Shown one piece after another: positions 51,791 to 61,288 of a stretch of DNA of 64,000 nucleotides. Below the pieces are notes generated by a model that saw nothing but the letters and a program-made list of their open reading frames with translations, was not told the DNA's origin and ran no database searches. The translations under genes and the position numbers were made by a program. How positions within the stretch are numbered: the stretch's first letter is position 1; each line of letters starts with the position of its first letter. This stretch comes from CBDBND01 sp965207985 (GTDB lineage: Bacteria; Pseudomonadota; Alphaproteobacteria; Rhodospirillales; Rhodospirillaceae): positions 186,001 through 250,000 of the forward strand of contig CBDBND010000034.1 of assembly GCA_965207985.1 (NCBI GenBank), read 5' to 3'.

Positions 51791-53917
51791 ATGTTAAATA
51801 GTCACGGTTGGTGGTCGAGCTTTCTTTTCGGGGCAGGATTCTTTGTCTCATATCTGTTAGCCGTCCCGGGTAGTCTTGCTGCTGTTGATCGGATTGAGAT
51901 CTACGACCGCAGCGTCGTCGCAGATGGAAAGGCCTTTGGCCGGGTCGGTACCTACATACGCATTTCCGGCAAGCTGCATTATTCGGTGGATCCCGAAAAC
52001 CCAGCCAATAGTGAAATCTCTGATCTCCGATTGGCTCCCAAGGACGAACGGGGGCGCGTGAATTTTCGGGGTGACTTTGTTCTGCTCACACCGCTCGATC
52101 CGTCACGTCGAAACAACCGCCTGCTCTACGACGTCACCCATCGGGGAAACATGATGGCCCTGTCCCGGTTCAACAATGCAACGGGGCGAGACGGTGCGCG
52201 CTCGGCCGCAGACATGGGCAATGGCTTTCTCCTCGAACAGGGCTATTCGATCTTATGGACGGGGTGGAACTGGGACGTGCGGCCCCGGCAAAATTCTCTG
52301 ACCATCGATCTGCCCATCGCCAGACAGGAAGACGGTCTGCCGATTACCGGACAGATCGTCAGCGAAATTTTAACGACGACGCCAACGACCAGCGTCCGGC
52401 ACATACCACAAGGGTCCATCGGATACTTGCCCGTTCGGATGGATGATCCCAATGCGCAACTCTCGGTGCGCAATGCCGGTGACTCCCAATACACATCCAT
52501 CCCTCGGCAATCCTGGCGGTTCGGACGGCCCATCAACGCAACACCGGACGGCATTCCACTCAACGATCCCACTTGGATTACCTTTGAAAACGGGTTTGAG
52601 CCCGGGCGGGCTTACAGATTGCAGTACCAGTCCCGCAATCCTGTGGTGGTGGGTCTGGGCCTTGCTGCCATTCGCGATGCCTTGTCGTTCTTCCGGTTTG
52701 AGAACGAGGATACGACAGGTAATGCCAATCCCCTCACCGAGAACGGGGCATCATTGCCGGTCAGCACCTTGGTGTTTGGTGCATCGCAATCGGGACGTGT
52801 CTTGAACACGCTTCTCTGGCATGGCCTACATGTGGATGAAAACGGCCGCATGACCTTTGACGGGGCGATTATCGATACGGCGGCGGCCAGCAAGGGTGGC
52901 TTTAACTTCCGCTTCGCCCAGACATCCAATCACTCCCGGCATGATGGGAACCTCGATTTTCCGACTGATTATTTTCCGTTCTCAACCATGCAACAGAATG
53001 ACACTGTCCTCGGATTGACCGGCAGTTTGCTCGATCGCGCACGTACCTTGAACGCAGTGCCGCGCTTGTTCATTGTCAATACGTCAACGGATTATTGGGC
53101 CCGTTCTGCCTCTCTCATTCATACCGAAACCGATGGGTCTCTTGACATCGAGCCCGATGACTCTGTTCGTCTGTATGTGATCGCCGGCGCCCAACATGTC
53201 ATGGGTGTCCCGGACAAGCGCGGTATTCTCGTCCATTGCCGCAGTCCGGTCGATACCAGGCCGGTGATGCGGGCTCTGCTTTCTCATCTTGATGCTTGGG
53301 TCACTTTGGACCGTTCACCGCCGCCGAGCCGATACCCGAGAATAGACGACGATACTTTGATAACCCTCGACGCTTATCACGAGCGGTTTCCCGATGCGCC
53401 GTTTTTGAGAGCCCCCAGCGATTACTTGAGGCCGCCGCGTCTTGATCTGGGTCCACGCTTTGAGTCAGACGGCATTGTTGACCGGGTTCCGCCGGTGCGC
53501 GGCGCTCCCTATACGACTTTGGTGCCGGCACCAGATACGGACGGCATGGACATTGCCGGCATTCGCTTGCCCGACATTGACGTGCCTTTGGGCACCCACA
53601 CAGGCTGGAACCCGCAAAATGCAGCAACCGGTGCGCCGGACAGATTGTCAGGATGGTTCGGTAGTTTTATTCCCTTCGCCCGCACCATTCCTGAACGTGA
53701 AAGTCTGAATGATCCCCGTCCGGCGATTACGGAACGGTACGTTTCAAAAGCGGACTACCGGTCCGCCTTTGCCGAAGCGACATTGAACCTGGCACGAGAG
53801 GAATTGATTCTCGGGATCGACATCAACCCCATGATCGAAGCGGCGGACACACGCTACGACCGGGTAATGTCACGGTCTCCCAATGACGAAAGCTGTGGGT
53901 ACTTGACGGGACCCTAA
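51791..53917 (+). CDS. Secreted alpha/beta-hydrolase-domain protein
   Basis: 708 residues from ATG 51791 (AAAGAG just upstream). Signal peptide WSSFLFGAGFFVSYLLAVPG ending near SLAA. The long mature part contains YDVTHRGNMMALSRFN, GYSILWTGWNWDV and VFGASQSGRVLNTLLWHGLH, a nucleophile-elbow-like GxSxxGR, plus DTAAASKGGFNFRFAQTSNH and IAGAQHVMGVPDKRG. It resembles the exported alpha/beta hydrolase domain family seen in proteobacteria that degrade unusual carbon sources; no substrate is established. The stop overlaps that of the convergent dihydroorotase gene by 4 bp within CCCTAAAGGG. Confidence 0.75.
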   Translation: MLNSHGWWSSFLFGAGFFVSYLLAVPGSLAAVDRIEIYDRSVVADGKAFGRVGTYIRISGKLHYSVDPENPANSEISDLRLAPKDERGRVNFRGDFVLLTPLDPSRRNNRLLYDVTHRGNMMALSRFNNATGRDGARSAADMGNGFLLEQGYSILWTGWNWDVRPRQNSLTIDLPIARQEDGLPITGQIVSEILTTTPTTSVRHIPQGSIGYLPVRMDDPNAQLSVRNAGDSQYTSIPRQSWRFGRPINATPDGIPLNDPTWITFENGFEPGRAYRLQYQSRNPVVVGLGLAAIRDALSFFRFENEDTTGNANPLTENGASLPVSTLVFGASQSGRVLNTLLWHGLHVDENGRMTFDGAIIDTAAASKGGFNFRFAQTSNHSRHDGNLDFPTDYFPFSTMQQNDTVLGLTGSLLDRARTLNAVPRLFIVNTSTDYWARSASLIHTETDGSLDIEPDDSVRLYVIAGAQHVMGVPDKRGILVHCRSPVDTRPVMRALLSHLDAWVTLDRSPPPSRYPRIDDDTLITLDAYHERFPDAPFLRAPSDYLRPPRLDLGPRFESDGIVDRVPPVRGAPYTTLVPAPDTDGMDIAGIRLPDIDVPLGTHTGWNPQNAATGAPDRLSGWFGSFIPFARTIPERESLNDPRPAITERYVSKADYRSAFAEATLNLAREELILGIDINPMIEAADTRYDRVMSRSPNDESCGYLTGP

Positions 53918-55242
53918 AGGGTTTCGGTAAAGCGGACCGGAGCGCCAATGGGTTGGCCGATGAGTGTGTCATCTTTCATCACGACGAGACCGCGGATCAC
54001 CGTCGCGATCGGCCAACCGGTTACGGAAAGACCGTCATAGGCCGTCCAGCCAGACTTCGAGGCAATCCAATCATTTGAAATCGTACGCTTGGCTTTAAGA
54101 TCGACGATGGTGAGGTCGGCATCGTACCCCAAGGCAATTCGTCCCTTGCCGGCGATATTGAAAACGCGCGCCGGCCCGGAACTGGTGAGATCAATAAAAC
54201 GTTCCAACGTCAGCCGGCCTTCATGGACGTGATTGAGCAACAGCGGAACCATTGTTTGCACGCCGGTGAGACCGGAGGGACTTTGCGGATAAGGCCGTTG
54301 TTTTTCTTCAAGCGTGTGGGGCGCGTGATCCGATCCAATGCAATCGACGAGACCGTCGCGGACGGCCTGCCATAAAGCCCGGCGGTGTTCGGCTGTGCGA
54401 ATGGGCGGATTTTGTTGGGCCAGGGTTCCCAAACGCTCATAGGCCTCCGGGGCAGATAAGGTGAGATGCTGGGGCAGCACTTCGACGGTGGCGATATCAC
54501 GGTGGTCTTTGAGAAACGCCATCTCGTCCGCCGTTGTAATGTGAAGGGTGTGAACCCGCCTGCCAGCCTCGTGGGCGAGCCGGACCAAACGCGTGGTCGC
54601 ACGTAGCGCGGTTTCCACATCTCGCCATTCCGCATGCATGGCCACGGCAGCGCCGTCTTTAACCAAGCCTGCCCTTTCTTGAAGACGCTCTTCGTCTTCG
54701 CAGTGCACAGACATTCGGCGCGTGCCGCTCCGCAAAACTCTAAGAACGTTTTTGTCGTCCGGAACAAGAAGGGTTCCTGTAGACGATCCCATGAACATTT
54801 TGACACCGGAGACACCGGGCAAGCGTTCCAAGTTTTTCAACTCTGATGCGTTTTCCGGGCTGGCACCGGCGAAGAAGGCGAAGTCCGTCCAGGCGCGCCC
54901 CATGGCACGTGCGATCTTGTCGTTGATGGCCTCTTCCGTTGTCGTTGGCGGGTCCGTATTGGGCATTTCGAACACCGCCACCACGCCACCCAGAACCGCG
55001 CTCCGCGTACCCGATTCCAAATCTTCTTTGTGATCTAATCCCGGTTCGCGGAAATGGACCTGGCTATCGATCACCCCTGGCAACACGGTCAGGCCTTTGA
55101 CATCGACCGTCTCCGCTGCCGCACCCCGCAAATGTCCGAACGCTGCGATCTTGCCGCTGCGCACGCCAAGATCGGTTTCGACCGCACCATTGGGAGTCCA
55201 GACTGTGCCGCCCGTGAACACCAGATCGTAAGTTTCGGCCAC
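53914..55242 (-). CDS. Dihydroorotase-type amidohydrolase
   Basis: 442 residues, amidohydrolase superfamily (class I dihydroorotase / hydantoinase). Signatures: FTGGTVWTPNG, PGVIDSQVHFREPGLDHKEDL, SVHCEDEE, HTLHITTADEMAF and CIGSDHAPHTLEEK. The usual Asp-x-His-x-His metal motif reads D59-S-Q61-V-H63, with Gln for the first His; this variant is common in alphaproteobacterial relatives. It likely hydrolyses a cyclic amide such as dihydroorotate, in pyrimidine synthesis. Because of the changed ligand, and a position next to asnB instead of pyr genes, another substrate is possible. Last gene of the leftward glycosyltransferase operon. Confidence 0.82.
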   Translation of the reverse strand: MAETYDLVFTGGTVWTPNGAVETDLGVRSGKIAAFGHLRGAAAETVDVKGLTVLPGVIDSQVHFREPGLDHKEDLESGTRSAVLGGVVAVFEMPNTDPPTTTEEAINDKIARAMGRAWTDFAFFAGASPENASELKNLERLPGVSGVKMFMGSSTGTLLVPDDKNVLRVLRSGTRRMSVHCEDEERLQERAGLVKDGAAVAMHAEWRDVETALRATTRLVRLAHEAGRRVHTLHITTADEMAFLKDHRDIATVEVLPQHLTLSAPEAYERLGTLAQQNPPIRTAEHRRALWQAVRDGLVDCIGSDHAPHTLEEKQRPYPQSPSGLTGVQTMVPLLLNHVHEGRLTLERFIDLTSSGPARVFNIAGKGRIALGYDADLTIVDLKAKRTISNDWIASKSGWTAYDGLSVTGWPIATVIRGLVVMKDDTLIGQPIGAPVRFTETL

Positions 55243-55280
55243 GCTATTTCCTTATCAACCGGCCCCAGAGTAGACAGCTA

Positions 55281-57029
55281 TTAGGCTTCGGCCAGTATGT
55301 CCTGAACTGACCCGGACATGCCGACATCCTTAATATGGCATTGATGCCATAAAGCATAAAAGAGCAAGGCCCATTTCGGTAATGCTGTATCCGCCCCGGT
55401 ATTCTTAAAGAGGGATTCAACGGCATCAGATCTGCAGCACGCTGCAACACCCTCCTGTGTCGCGATTAATGGGGCAAGCTCAGCCCCTTTCTCGGAAATC
55501 CAATGTCCGACCGGGACGGAGAACCCTTTTTTGCGTGCAAACGGATCGGATTCGGGCCGGTGCTGAGCCAACCAACGGCGAATGATTATTTTACCGAGCC
55601 TTTTTCGAATCTTCTTTTGATCGGCAAGACCAAAGCCGAAACGGGCCAGGGGTGGATCGAGAAACGGCACCCGTCCTTCGACGCTGTGGGCCATGAGGCA
55701 CCGGTCCACTTTGATAAGAAGATCGTTGGGCAGCCAATGGGCGATGTCGAGGGCCTGGGCGCGTTGAAGGGATGACAAAGACTGTTTCGCAAGGTTCTGT
55801 TCGGTTTGATCGAGGGAAGCGCGCCAGTCACGCGCTTGAGAACTCAACACACCGGTTTTTTCGAGAAGGGAGCGCGTCCACGGCCGCCGCCGAAACGGCC
55901 ATGGATAACCGATCCGGCGATAGCGCCCATAGCCGGCAAAGACTTCATCCCCTCCCTCTCCCGTGAGAACTACTTTGACCGACTTCGCCGCTTCCTGGCC
56001 CAGTAGATATGTTGGTATTGCCGCATAGTCGGCAACCGGGTCATCGAGCGATTGGACGAGAGCCGGGAGACACGCCCAAAAGTCGCTCGCGCCGATTTCA
56101 ATGGGGCGGTGTTCTGCGCCCACCGTCTGGGCAAGTTTGGCCGCTTGATCGCGTTCATCATGCATGGTGCCGCCGTGAAATCCGGCGGTGAAAGTGACAA
56201 GGGGCAGTCTTTCAAGCCGGGCCATGGCCGTGAGGATCGCTGAGGAGTCCGTACCGCTTGACAGAAAGATGCCGTAGGGCACATCCGACCGCCGATGCAC
56301 ATCCACTGAATCCATCCATAATCGATCAAACTCAGCGACAGTATTGCCATTGCTTTCGATTGAGTGTTGCAGAGGGTCGATCTTGAAGCTTTCTGCAATG
56401 TCGCCGTTTTTGATGACCATGACACCGCCGGGTTCCAGCCGTTCAATGCCTTGAAAAGCAGTCTCTGTTCCGCAGGTAAATTGCAGCGCGAACAGTTGAT
56501 CGCGGGCTAGACTGTTTTCCTTGCGGGATACGATACCTACCGACAACAAAGCTTGAGGTTCCGAGGCAAACCAGAACGCATCCCCCGTTTGAGCAAAGTA
56601 AAGGGGCTTTATGCCGAACGGGTCGCGGGCCAGGACAATGCATTCTTTTGCAGGATCGTAAATAACCAACGCATACATGCCGCGCAGATGATGAACAAAG
56701 TCCATGCCGAATTGGCTGTACAAGTGAAGTGCGGATTCATTGTCGCTGCCGGTTTTGTAGGGTGCGTCTTTCAAATCTGCGCGGATGGAGGGGTCGTTAT
56801 AGATTTCGCCATTGGCGATGAGAACTGTTCCGTTTTCAGCAACAAAGGGTTGTTGTCCATGGTCGGGATCGATGATCGCCAAGCGTGTATGAATCAGACC
56901 GACAGAACCCCCTTCATAGAGACCCTCCCCGTCCGGACCGCGGTGACGGAGTGCATTTTGCATGGCAGTGAGGACAGCTTTGGAGGGCGGATGCCCCCTC
57001 TTTGTCATCCCGCCGGCGATTCCACACAT
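55281..57029 (-). CDS. asnB: Asparagine synthase (glutamine-hydrolysing)
   Basis: 582 residues. Cys2 (MCGIAGGM) starts the glutaminase domain with RHRGPDGEG, TRLAIIDPDHGQQPF and GEIYN. The synthetase domain has the ATP P-loop FLSSGTDSSAILTAM and LTGEGGDEVFAGYGRYR. In operons with glycosyltransferases, AsnB-like proteins often amidate uronic acids or other acids of surface polysaccharides, so this copy may not make free asparagine. It lies 7 bp after the glycosyltransferase gene. Confidence 0.9.
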   Translation of the reverse strand: MCGIAGGMTKRGHPPSKAVLTAMQNALRHRGPDGEGLYEGGSVGLIHTRLAIIDPDHGQQPFVAENGTVLIANGEIYNDPSIRADLKDAPYKTGSDNESALHLYSQFGMDFVHHLRGMYALVIYDPAKECIVLARDPFGIKPLYFAQTGDAFWFASEPQALLSVGIVSRKENSLARDQLFALQFTCGTETAFQGIERLEPGGVMVIKNGDIAESFKIDPLQHSIESNGNTVAEFDRLWMDSVDVHRRSDVPYGIFLSSGTDSSAILTAMARLERLPLVTFTAGFHGGTMHDERDQAAKLAQTVGAEHRPIEIGASDFWACLPALVQSLDDPVADYAAIPTYLLGQEAAKSVKVVLTGEGGDEVFAGYGRYRRIGYPWPFRRRPWTRSLLEKTGVLSSQARDWRASLDQTEQNLAKQSLSSLQRAQALDIAHWLPNDLLIKVDRCLMAHSVEGRVPFLDPPLARFGFGLADQKKIRKRLGKIIIRRWLAQHRPESDPFARKKGFSVPVGHWISEKGAELAPLIATQEGVAACCRSDAVESLFKNTGADTALPKWALLFYALWHQCHIKDVGMSGSVQDILAEA

Positions 57030-57036
57030 GCTTCAG

Positions 57037-58095
57037 TTAAACCCGGTTACGTTTGGGCTGTGTTCTGCGCAGAACCATTAACAATACTTTTGAAAGTGGA
57101 TAAGTACTTTGGAACGGTTGCAGAGGGGTGTGAGAGTCCTCAAAAGCGGCGCGTCCGGCGTGGGCAATTCTTTGTGAAAAACTCTCGTCTTGAATGACCC
57201 ATTTGATTGCTTCCGCCATACTGCGAGGGTCATCGATGGGAACCAACACGCCATTCTCGCGGTGATTGATGAGGAGGCCCGCGCCGAGGCTGTCCGCGGC
57301 GATGACCGGCCGGCCACAGGCCCAGGCTTCGCGCACGTGGCTGCCGACGTCGTCCTGCCGGGCCGGGCAGACCACCAAATCGGCAGCGCCGATAAGGGCT
57401 GCGGCGTCGTAACGCCACCCGACAAACCGGGCGCGTGGCTTGATGCCAATTTCCAGGGCCCGATCTTCCAACTCCTCGCGCAGAGGCCCTTCTCCGACAA
57501 CCCAGAGATACAGCCCTGAAATGCGTGCCACCGCATCCAGAAGTATATCGAGCCCGTTTTCATGTCTGAGGCTTCCGACGACGACAATGAGTTTGGCCGT
57601 ATCAGGTGTGAAAAACTCTTTGCGACTGATGGGAGCACTTTCTTCCAAAGGAATGATGAGCGGCAACAGGCTTATTCTTTCACTTGGCCAGCCCGCGCCT
57701 GTAATTCGGTCCAGTCTCTTTTGACTGGCAACGAAAAGATGATCGCACGCTTGTATTTTTGTGACGGGAAATTCTTCACCGATATAGGCCAAATGCTTTG
57801 CTGTTTGACCCTCCACTTGCACCGAAACATCGGAAGTCCAGGAGACTATGAGATCTGGACCAAACATTCTGATTTCGTTGTTTAGGCGACGTTTGCTGGA
57901 AAAATCAAAACGCGTGCGAAACGACAGCTCAATTGGCTCAATGGCATGTGTAGAAAGCCGTTTTCGGCGTTCCGCATTGGTCCTGATAATGACGCGCTGC
58001 TCTAAATCTTCAGACGCAAGGGCAGCAACGGTCCTTTCGAAAGCAAGTTCCGTTCCTCCGAACGGATTGCCGGACATTGCATGCAGGACTTTCAT
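57037..58095 (-). CDS. GT4-type glycosyltransferase
   Basis: 352 residues from ATG 58095 (MKVLHAMSGNPFGGTELAFE). GT-B fold: acceptor domain at the N-terminus; donor site with IVVVGSLRHENGLDILLDAV, LWVVGEGPLREELEDRALE, ARFVGWRYDAAALIGAADLVVCPARQD and VREAWACGRPVIAADSLGAGLLI. It probably adds a sugar to LPS or another surface glycan. The last 30 residues (HTPLQPFQSTYPLS...) do not fit the family, whereas another frame there encodes ATVPKYLSTFKSIV, closer to the usual end. A late frameshift is possible. Confidence 0.85.
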   Translation of the reverse strand: MKVLHAMSGNPFGGTELAFERTVAALASEDLEQRVIIRTNAERRKRLSTHAIEPIELSFRTRFDFSSKRRLNNEIRMFGPDLIVSWTSDVSVQVEGQTAKHLAYIGEEFPVTKIQACDHLFVASQKRLDRITGAGWPSERISLLPLIIPLEESAPISRKEFFTPDTAKLIVVVGSLRHENGLDILLDAVARISGLYLWVVGEGPLREELEDRALEIGIKPRARFVGWRYDAAALIGAADLVVCPARQDDVGSHVREAWACGRPVIAADSLGAGLLINHRENGVLVPIDDPRSMAEAIKWVIQDESFSQRIAHAGRAAFEDSHTPLQPFQSTYPLSKVLLMVLRRTQPKRNRV

Positions 58096-58205
58096 GTGCG
58101 GCGCACGCTGCTCCCCTCTGCCGACATGAATTGGCTGCAACCACCCCCGTCAGGTGCATCCCACACTCTTGGTCGACACTGATCCTTATAACAGGGTGTT
58201 CCCCG

Positions 58206-59108
58206 TTATTTCAAAAAACTCTCAACGGCAGCGAAGACCTGCTCGACGGAAATATCGGACATTTGGCGGCCAGGAAAAGGGGTCTGAGCCTGAACAATCA
58301 GGACGTTAGGGCCCGTGGGCGCATAAAGCTCCGGTTGAGTGGGCCCGAATAGGGTCACGGTTGGGCTCGTCGCGGCGGCGGCGAGATGGGCGACGCCTGA
58401 ATCATTGGCAATGGTCACCGCAGCGGACTGGAGAACGGCGGCAACCACTGGCAAGTCAGAACAGCCAATCAGCATCGCTCTGGTCTCTTCAGGGAAACGG
58501 TTGGCGAAGGGTGTCAGGGTTTGGCGATCCTCTTCCGCGCCGACGATCAAAACGGCGTGGCGGGAAAAGGGACCGTCCGTGCCGATGAGCTGGTCGACGA
58601 GGTCGCCGAACCGGTCTTGCGGCCAAGTCTTTTCCGGGCGGGCGGCTATTGGTGCGACAGCAATAAACGGGCGACCAGATGGAAGGTGTTCGGCCGCCGC
58701 TTTTTCATGTGCCGGAGAAATCCAGATCTTTGGCGACCGGGGCGGGTCGATATTGAAGAGCGTGCTCAACAATGCCACGCGGTGGGAGCGGTGATCGTCT
58801 GATCCGAGAACGGCACGATCTTTGGTCGGCACAAGGTATGAGATCAACGAGCGGCGCAAGTCGACAACGAGATCCCAACGATGGTGGCGGACATCAGACC
58901 ACAAGGCCAGCCAGTGAAGTCCGAGTCGTTTTTTGTCCAATTCTATGATCCGTTCGAGCTGTGGCATGGCCGAGAACAGACTGGCGACCAGCGGCCCACA
59001 GGCTACCGTAATCTTCGCCTCGGGATGGCGCTCAATCAGATGGTCGAGAAGGCCTGTGGAAATGACCGCATCGCCGATGCGCGTCGCCGTGATGAACAAA
59101 ATACGCAT
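58206..59108 (-). CDS. GT9-type (heptosyltransferase-like) glycosyltransferase
   Basis: 300 residues: ILFITATRIGDAVISTGLLDHL at the start, WDLVVDLRRSLISYLV in the middle, and the nucleotide-sugar part IAVAPIAARPEKTWPQDRFGDLVDQL, VTIANDSGVAHLAAAATSPTVTLFGPTQPE. This is the ADP-heptose:LPS heptosyltransferase family (WaaC/WaaF/WaaQ). It acts at the inner face of the inner membrane in LPS core assembly. 18 bp after the next GT4 gene in the same operon. The exact linkage is not predictable. Confidence 0.88.
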   Translation of the reverse strand: MRILFITATRIGDAVISTGLLDHLIERHPEAKITVACGPLVASLFSAMPQLERIIELDKKRLGLHWLALWSDVRHHRWDLVVDLRRSLISYLVPTKDRAVLGSDDHRSHRVALLSTLFNIDPPRSPKIWISPAHEKAAAEHLPSGRPFIAVAPIAARPEKTWPQDRFGDLVDQLIGTDGPFSRHAVLIVGAEEDRQTLTPFANRFPEETRAMLIGCSDLPVVAAVLQSAAVTIANDSGVAHLAAAATSPTVTLFGPTQPELYAPTGPNVLIVQAQTPFPGRQMSDISVEQVFAAVESFLK

Positions 59109-59126
59109 ACACAGCCGTGATTTAGA

Positions 59127-60221
59127 TTACAGCCACATTTGCGCAACGATGTCGGCGGCCGTTGCCCACGTGCTACGGCGTTCAGAGGCCGATGCCGCTT
59201 CGTGGAAGGAACTGTAAACCCCGTCATCCCCAAGCAGCTGCAACGTCACGTTGGCCATAGCTTCATCATCGGGGACGATGAAACCGGTCTTGCCATTGTC
59301 GATGACGTCTTCCGTGCCGCCGAGTGCACGCGCAACCGCTGGAACACCAGCAGCTTGTGTGTCGCGCAAAGTCCAGCAGGCAAAGTCTTTGGCATGACCG
59401 GGATAGAGGTGCACCCGGGATTGCCGGTAGGCTTCCGCCATGGTCCTGTCACCCTTGGGCGCTGACACTTCAACATTGGCGGCGGCACAGTCCTTAACCA
59501 AGTCAAGAATTGGTGCGATGTCTTCGGGAACGTCTTCACCGCCCATCCCTTTCGCCAGCACGGCGGAATAGACGGTGAGCTTCGCTTCCGGCATGGCGGA
59601 ATTAATTTTGTCCCGCCACAATTCCAAGACCGGCACCAATCCGTGTTTGGGGTGTGATGTGACAATGGCATGGGGTGGCGGCAGCTTTTCCTCTTCGTCC
59701 TCTTCCTTCTCGGGCTCTTCCATGGGAATGGCTGGGTGATTGGCGTCGGGGTAAGGATCGGTTTCTTTCCGATCCGGGAAAAACGCCTTGTTCACACCCG
59801 GCGGCGCCACAACAGCAGATAGACGGCCACCGTAAGATTGGGCCTGTCGCTCGGTAAGAAACAGCAAGCGCGGTGCGTAAGAGGCGAGCAAATCAGCATT
59901 GTACGAATTGCCGAGATACTTGGGATCACCGGGTACCCAAAGGATGCGCGTATCGACGCGCCGCACGCTGCCCAGCAGTTCGGGTTTTTTCATGGCGATA
60001 AGGACATCGGCTTCCGATGGCCGGTTGCCGTCCAATGGACGCCATCGGGCCCCTTCCGCCATCAGCGCGTGCTTGCACTGGTTCATGGCAGTAACGGAAT
60101 GCCCAGCCTTGGCCAAAGCGCCGGCCAGGGCGGCAAACGCCTTTTCGGCGCCGCCTAAGGGTTTGGTCCCGGCGGTAAATCCGTCAAAGGGCACCGAATC
60201 GTCAAACATCACGATGTTCAT
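59127..60221 (-). CDS. GT4-type glycosyltransferase with acidic insert
   Basis: 364 residues: FDDSVPFDGFTAGTKPLGGAEKAFAALAGALAKAGH is a glycosyltransferase N-terminus with the GG-E loop. The donor part has VSAPKGDRTMAEAYRQSRVHLYPGHAKDFACWTLRDTQAAGVPAVARALGGTEDVI. Between the domains lies an acidic stretch (MEEPEKEEDEEEKLPPP, near residues 167-183) that is probably a flexible linker. First gene of the leftward operon; 121 bp separate it from the divergent ygfZ. Acceptor and donor unknown. Confidence 0.8.
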   Translation of the reverse strand: MNIVMFDDSVPFDGFTAGTKPLGGAEKAFAALAGALAKAGHSVTAMNQCKHALMAEGARWRPLDGNRPSEADVLIAMKKPELLGSVRRVDTRILWVPGDPKYLGNSYNADLLASYAPRLLFLTERQAQSYGGRLSAVVAPPGVNKAFFPDRKETDPYPDANHPAIPMEEPEKEEDEEEKLPPPHAIVTSHPKHGLVPVLELWRDKINSAMPEAKLTVYSAVLAKGMGGEDVPEDIAPILDLVKDCAAANVEVSAPKGDRTMAEAYRQSRVHLYPGHAKDFACWTLRDTQAAGVPAVARALGGTEDVIDNGKTGFIVPDDEAMANVTLQLLGDDGVYSSFHEAASASERRSTWATAADIVAQMWL

Positions 60222-60342
60222 GGCTGCGGTTTATAGCTCCACCGGACCAAAAGCGCCATGTAAACAGACCTCCCTTGCCCTGGAGTGGCCAGGGACTACA
60301 TTCCCTGCTACACGTTTGACCAACCATAGTCACGGCGAGTCC

Positions 60343-61257
60343 ATGCCCCAGCTGCACTTCACGTTTCTTGATCATCGTTCCGCCGTCAGCATTTCGGGGG
60401 CCGATGCGGAGTCCTTTCTTCAGGGCTTAGTCTCGAACGATGTGGAGAAGGCCTCCGAATCTCATGCCATTTGGGCGGCCTTTCTCACACCCCAGGGCAA
60501 ATTTCTCCACGAATTCATGATTGCGAAACAGGACGGACATTTCTTGTTGGAATGCGAGCGAAACCGTCGCGACGATTTGATCACCCGCTTGCGCCGCTAC
60601 CGCCTGAGGGCAAAAGCCGATATCGAACCGGAAGACGAGTATCGCGTGGCTGCCGTCTGGGGAGACAACGTTGCGCCGGCATTGGATCTTAAGAACGAAC
60701 CGGGGTTCGCAACATCTCAAGGTTCATCCATTCTATTTTTGGATCCGCGCCACGCCGATATGGGTGCGCGCATCATTGGACCTGAAAAAGACATCGAAGC
60801 CATCCTAGAGACCGCAGGATGCGATCAGGCAAACATCGCCGACTACGATGAAATAAGAGCGGCTTTGGGTGTACCCGACGGCAGCCGTGACATGGAAGTG
60901 GAAAAAGCGCTGCTTTTGGAAAACGGTTTTGAGGAACTGAAGGGCATCGATTTTGAAAAAGGCTGTTACGTAGGCCAGGAACTGACGGCGCGGACCCATT
61001 ACCGGGCGCTGATCAAAAAACGATTGCTGCCCGTTGCCATTGACGGACCGGCACCCGCACCGGGAATGCAACTCACGGTCGACGGCAAAGAAGCCGGGGA
61101 AATGAAATCTTCTTCACAAGCACACGGCCTCGCCCTGGTACGGCTGGCCGAATGGCAAAAAGCAACCGACGGCGTTCTTCTGGCCGGAGAAACACGGCTC
61201 ACACCTAAACCAGCGCCGTGGATGGTTCTTCCTGCTTCAGGTGCTGGAGCTTCCTAA
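60343..61257 (+). CDS. ygfZ: Folate-binding protein YgfZ (Fe-S cluster repair/assembly)
   Basis: 304 residues from ATG 60343; the frame stays open upstream but that part is antisense to the glycosyltransferase gene. It has the glycine-cleavage-T-protein-like fold: FLDHRSAVSISGADAESFLQGLVSNDV, WAAFLTPQGKFLHEFMI and the YgfZ signature KGCYVGQELTARTHYRAL with the functional Cys. In E. coli, YgfZ supports Fe-S enzymes such as MiaB in a tetrahydrofolate-dependent way. Convergent with ppdK, 31 bp apart. Confidence 0.9.
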   Translation: MPQLHFTFLDHRSAVSISGADAESFLQGLVSNDVEKASESHAIWAAFLTPQGKFLHEFMIAKQDGHFLLECERNRRDDLITRLRRYRLRAKADIEPEDEYRVAAVWGDNVAPALDLKNEPGFATSQGSSILFLDPRHADMGARIIGPEKDIEAILETAGCDQANIADYDEIRAALGVPDGSRDMEVEKALLLENGFEELKGIDFEKGCYVGQELTARTHYRALIKKRLLPVAIDGPAPAPGMQLTVDGKEAGEMKSSSQAHGLALVRLAEWQKATDGVLLAGETRLTPKPAPWMVLPASGAGAS

Positions 61258-61288
61258 AGGAAAGGCGCTCGCCAGCGCGTCTGAGTGA

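Noticed and set aside
59899..60342. An N-terminal extension of ygfZ by 148 codons
   Set aside because: The extension is antisense to the GT4 gene; the family start (MPQLHFTFLDHR) is at 60343.
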